Source: Sphingopyxis sp. H073
GTDB lineage: Bacteria; Pseudomonadota; Alphaproteobacteria; Sphingomonadales; Sphingomonadaceae
DNA length: 64,000 nucleotides
Direction of reading: 5' to 3'
NCBI RefSeq assembly: GCF_001468395.1
Contig: NZ_LNSG01000011.1
Coordinates: forward strand, 53,933 to 117,932
Shown here: piece after piece, positions 63,290 to 64,000 of the stretch
Layout: each line of letters starts with the position of its first letter
How positions within the stretch are numbered: position 1 is the stretch's first letter
Made by a program: the position numbers and the translations under genes
The notes under the pieces: generated by a model
Told to the model about the DNA's origin: nothing
What the model saw: only the letters and a program-made list of their open reading frames with translations
Database searches by the model: none

Positions 63290-63729
63290 ACGCCCGCACC
63301 GCACGCCGCAAACGTATCATCCGCGTGCGCACCGTCGAACATCAGATGGCGGAAGCCAATCTCGCACGCGCTACCGGCGAGCTCGCGAGCCTCGTCGAAC
63401 TGTCGAAGCGTCTCGAAACGCTGCGCGCCGACCTCGCGATGGCCAAGGGCGAAGTCGCGGGCCGCGCGCTCAACACGATTGGAGAGCTCGGGATGCGGCT
63501 CGACATGGCCAAGGAAAATCTCGTCGCGCCGCTCGTCAATGCGAGCAGCCGCCGCGACCAGGCCGGAGTCGTGGCGCAGAGCGCGATGGTGAAGGAAGAA
63601 TCGGCGGTTCGCCTCTACGAGCGCAGCCGCCTGTCCGACGTGCGTGAGCAGGAACGCCGCACCGACGCGAACCGCCCGCATCGCCGCCGCGCGATGAGCC
63701 TGCGCCTGCTCGACGGCGGTGCGGCATGA
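63286..63729 (+). CDS. fliJ: FliJ-like flagellar export protein
   Basis: 147 residues, overlapping fliI by ATGA. The sequence is almost wholly helical and charged (RVRTVEHQMAEANLARATGE, LASLVELSKRLETLRADLAM), a coiled coil as in FliJ. It lies exactly where fliJ is expected. Family sequences diverge too much for motif proof. FliJ sits in the FliI hexamer and escorts chaperones. The end is basic and arginine-rich (RRTDANRPHRRRAMSLRLLD). Confidence 0.8.
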   Translation: MNARTARRKRIIRVRTVEHQMAEANLARATGELASLVELSKRLETLRADLAMAKGEVAGRALNTIGELGMRLDMAKENLVAPLVNASSRRDQAGVVAQSAMVKEESAVRLYERSRLSDVREQERRTDANRPHRRRAMSLRLLDGGAA

Positions 63730-64000
63730 TGGCCTCGCTTCCCCAGACCCCGGCGCACCACGGCCTCGCCTCGATCCTCGCCGCGCTCGGCACCGCCGCG
63801 CCCGCGAACGAGAGCGGCGTAGATGGCGGTTTCGGCCAGCTTCTCGCGAATATGCCGACCGCGACGTCGGCCGCACCGGTCGCCGCCAATCTCTTCGGCG
63901 CCCAGACTCCCGTTGAGTCCGGCGCCCCGGCCGCGCTGCCGGTCTTCGTCGTATCTGCCGACGCCGACAGGTTGCCCACCCCCGCAACGACCCCCGCAAC
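63726..64000 (+). CDS. FliK-like hook-length control protein, 3' end outside window
   Basis: 91 residues visible, tandem ATG codons at 63726 and 63729 overlapping the fliJ stop (ATGA), no stop before the window end. The visible part is Ala/Pro/Thr-rich and low in complexity (LASILAALGTAAPANESGVD, PTATSAAPVAANLFGAQTPV). Such a start and this position after fliJ fit FliK, whose conserved domain is at the C terminus and so not seen here. Confidence 0.7.
   Translation, partial: MMASLPQTPAHHGLASILAALGTAAPANESGVDGGFGQLLANMPTATSAAPVAANLFGAQTPVESGAPAALPVFVVSADADRLPTPATTPA

Overview
The window is a 64 kb piece of chromosome from a high-GC alphaproteobacterium. The evidence is the GC-saturated third codon positions, the GTTC-N7-GTTC type of LexA box, the imuA-imuB-dnaE2 cassette, the short flagellin and the style of the intergenic palindromes. 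The gene content fits the Sphingomonadales, most likely near Sphingopyxis; this genus guess is an inference. It reads as ordinary core and accessory chromosome: I see no phage, insertion sequence, integrase, CRISPR array, rRNA or tRNA gene. No gap between genes exceeds 300 bases.

Layout. 1-7.7 kb: a cut-off M20 peptidase, a CNNM/CorC-type CBS membrane protein, an OmpA-like lipoprotein, then a tightly packed minus-strand run queT-like/argB/yggT/folD/lipoprotein/marC. 7.8-12.8 kb: a CNT nucleoside transporter, a beta/gamma-crystallin protein, an MliC-type lysozyme-inhibitor lipoprotein, an epoxide hydrolase and a 3-hydroxybutyryl-CoA dehydrogenase. 12.8-15.1 kb: egtB-egtD, the core of ergothioneine synthesis, behind a leader that can fold. 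15.3-21.1 kb: cobalamin adenosyltransferase, a HIG1-like protein, GluQRS, an HNH protein, a YbaY lipoprotein and PEP carboxylase.

21.8-37.5 kb is a catabolic block with two arms. The minus arm has two adjacent acyl-CoA dehydrogenases that look like the two unlike subunits of a heteromeric enzyme, plus an SDR. The plus arm begins with an SDR and two tandem GPH-type symporters. It then has an ACAD10/11-like acyl-CoA dehydrogenase, a zinc alcohol dehydrogenase, an APH-type kinase matching the N-terminal half of ACAD10/11, two SDRs, a beta-lactamase-fold serine hydrolase and a fused enoyl-CoA hydratase/3-hydroxyacyl-CoA dehydrogenase. Similar TTTACG-type palindromes precede both arms. The best hypothesis is a pathway for 4-hydroxy acids or gamma-lactones that works through a phosphorylated acyl-CoA. 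This is the most interesting part of the window.

38.0-45.4 kb is a valine-degradation cluster (mmsA, isobutyryl-CoA dehydrogenase, hibch, enoyl-CoA hydratase, mmsB, with RidA and an I78 inhibitor) and a divergent LysR regulator. 45.5-51.3 kb is a complete RND efflux operon. 51.5-57.0 kb is the SOS mutagenesis cassette imuA-imuB-dnaE2 under a clear promoter/LexA box. 57.2-64.0 kb is flagellar: fliC on the minus strand, then fliEFGHIJ and the start of a fliK-like gene behind a near-perfect sigma-54 promoter. Nine or so long palindromic repeat elements sit only in the spaces between genes.
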